DNA from: CAYNLK01 sp964398055
GTDB taxonomy: Bacteria; Chloroflexota; Anaerolineae; 4572-78; J111
Direction of reading: 5' to 3'
Length of the DNA stretch: 64,000 bases
Assembly: GCA_964398055.1 (NCBI GenBank)
Contig: CAYNLK010000006.1
Location: 62,001 to 126,000, forward strand
The notes under the pieces are model-generated. The model saw only the letters and a program-made list of their open reading frames with translations. It was not told the DNA's origin and did no database searches. Each line of letters starts with the position of its first letter. Positions within the stretch are counted from its first letter, which is position 1. The translations under genes were made by a program, and so were the position numbers. This document shows positions 63,075 through 64,000 of this stretch, in pieces.

Positions 63075-64000
63075 ATGACCGATCTAGTTCAGCCAACTTT
63101 TACCTCCCAAGATTTCGATGAACTTCAGCGGCTGCGAGCCTTAACTTCTGCTTTCCAGCGGGTCATAGCCAACCTGGACGCCACCGAGCAAAACAACAGT
63201 CATAATGAGCAGTTCAACAAAATCCGGGCCGAGACGAAGGCCATTTTCAGTCGTTATGGTCTCAAAGTGAGCGCGCCCAAAGCCGTTACCAGCGCAGTGA
63301 TAGCCCAGCGAGGCCAGCAAATAAGCACTCGCCTGTCCGGCGTGGTTATTTTTGGAGTGCTGCTGGCGCTGGTTGGTCTGGGGATCAACTCCATCATTTT
63401 GGAAGATGTGATTATCAATAGCCTGGGCTGTTTGATTAGCAGCGGGGGAATGCTGCTGGTCATTGGCGCTTTTGCGATCTGGACGTTGACCAGCGTCCGG
63501 CGTACTCTGACCAACCTGGGCGATTTATACCTGCGCGCTGAACTTCTGCTGCAGCAGTTGGACGAAATTCTACGGGCCGCCAGAGCTGGCTACGCCAGCC
63601 CTGTCCCTGTCGAGACGCCCAAGATTCCCTCGGCCATCGCTTTGACCGTCGATTCGCTGGAAAAACAGGCCGCCGATTGGCAGCAGAAGTTAGCCAACCT
63701 GAACCAACAGCGCCGGCTGCTTGGCGCAAACAGCCCGGTCGAGTTGACGACGACCATCAACTATGTGCAGCGGGAACTGGATCGGATCGAGTATGAGTTG
63801 GTCAACCTGCGCGAACGAGTCGATCTGCCCCTGTCGCCAGAACCTGAACCTGTCTCCCCGCCGGCTCTCCAGCTCACCCCGGAGGTGATCAGGGTCGCCC
63901 AGGCCTTTACCCAGGAAATGCCGGTCCAAAAACCGGCACAACCCGAAGCAACTGAGGCCATCGAGGCAGAGGAAACATTGGCAGAGCCGGCCGCCCCGCT
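63075..64000 (+). CDS. Unknown coiled-coil membrane protein, 3' partial
   Basis: The frame opens with ATG at 63075 (AAAGGA 9 bases upstream) and runs without a stop to the right edge, giving 308 residues so far. It has a helical N-terminus. Two adjacent membrane helices (about residues 95-142) follow, then a long coiled coil (LLLQQLDEILRAARA, DSLEKQAADWQQKLANLNQQ) and an acidic P/E/A-rich tail. No family was recognised. Because it runs off the edge it is easy to miss. It may partner with the divergent FHA protein. Confidence 0.75.
   Translation, partial: MTDLVQPTFTSQDFDELQRLRALTSAFQRVIANLDATEQNNSHNEQFNKIRAETKAIFSRYGLKVSAPKAVTSAVIAQRGQQISTRLSGVVIFGVLLALVGLGINSIILEDVIINSLGCLISSGGMLLVIGAFAIWTLTSVRRTLTNLGDLYLRAELLLQQLDEILRAARAGYASPVPVETPKIPSAIALTVDSLEKQAADWQQKLANLNQQRRLLGANSPVELTTTINYVQRELDRIEYELVNLRERVDLPLSPEPEPVSPPALQLTPEVIRVAQAFTQEMPVQKPAQPEATEAIEAEETLAEPAAP

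Overview
The window looks like a piece of a chromosome from the phylum Chloroflexota, most likely an Anaerolineae-type bacterium. This is inferred from the gene families present (LysM and T/P-rich surface proteins, MoxR-DUF58-DUF4129, a Ycf45-like ATPase, DUF6062, an extra-long PriA, split UvrD/RecB-type nuclease genes, MEMO1) and from short heptamer and octamer tandem repeats scattered between genes. No rRNA or tRNA gene, CRISPR array, transposase or phage gene was recognised. Base composition is fairly GC-rich by eye. Two patches are visibly poorer in GC: the MutS-like pair (about 1.5-4.7 kb) and the restriction-modification island (about 18.9-21.7 kb).

Layout. 0-1.6 kb (+): the end of a TauE-like permease and a YqeB/EF2563-type molybdenum-hydroxylase accessory protein. 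1.5-15.7 kb (-): a collinear block of fourteen genes with overlapping or nearly touching ends. It begins with a dynamin-like GTPase behind a strong promoter and a folded leader. It continues through DUF6062, MFS, small helical, HEAT, histidine-phosphatase, coiled-coil and unknown proteins, then moxR-DUF58-DUF4129, and ends with two tandem MutS-like ATPases. 15.8-18.9 kb: dispersed repeats, an EamA remnant, upp, tatA and a GH99-like secreted protein. 18.9-21.6 kb (-): a DNA methyltransferase followed by a restriction endonuclease interrupted by an in-frame stop. 21.7-31.4 kb: priA, MEMO1, rhomboid, gmk, fmdB, tmk, the Ycf45-like ATPase and an acetyltransferase. 31.6-48.1 kb: a GH5-like/LysM protein, tyrS, and recombination genes (UvrD-like helicases, a RecB-type Fe-S nuclease, recJ). 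These are interrupted by a small operon with a RiPP-like look and by a TPR ATPase. 48.2-64 kb: envelope and metabolic genes (lipoproteins, LysM proteins, rplI, peptidase, deacetylase, Tat-exported phosphoesterase, PadR-HAAS pair, FHA protein) and a partial membrane protein at the right edge.

The most interesting candidate system is at 37.6-39.4 kb. A promoter drives a protein that joins a PqqD-like recognition domain to an M50-type HExxH membrane protease. Next come a hairpin, a 19-residue basic peptide gene with a strong ribosome site, and a perfect terminator. About 300 bp on lies a decayed second copy of the hairpin plus peptide segment, whose stem carries a compensating base change. Other points of interest are the dynamin block with its leader hairpin pairing to the Shine-Dalgarno site, a PriA with about four winged-helix-like units, heptamer repeats inside coding sequences, and the stop-interrupted restriction enzyme.
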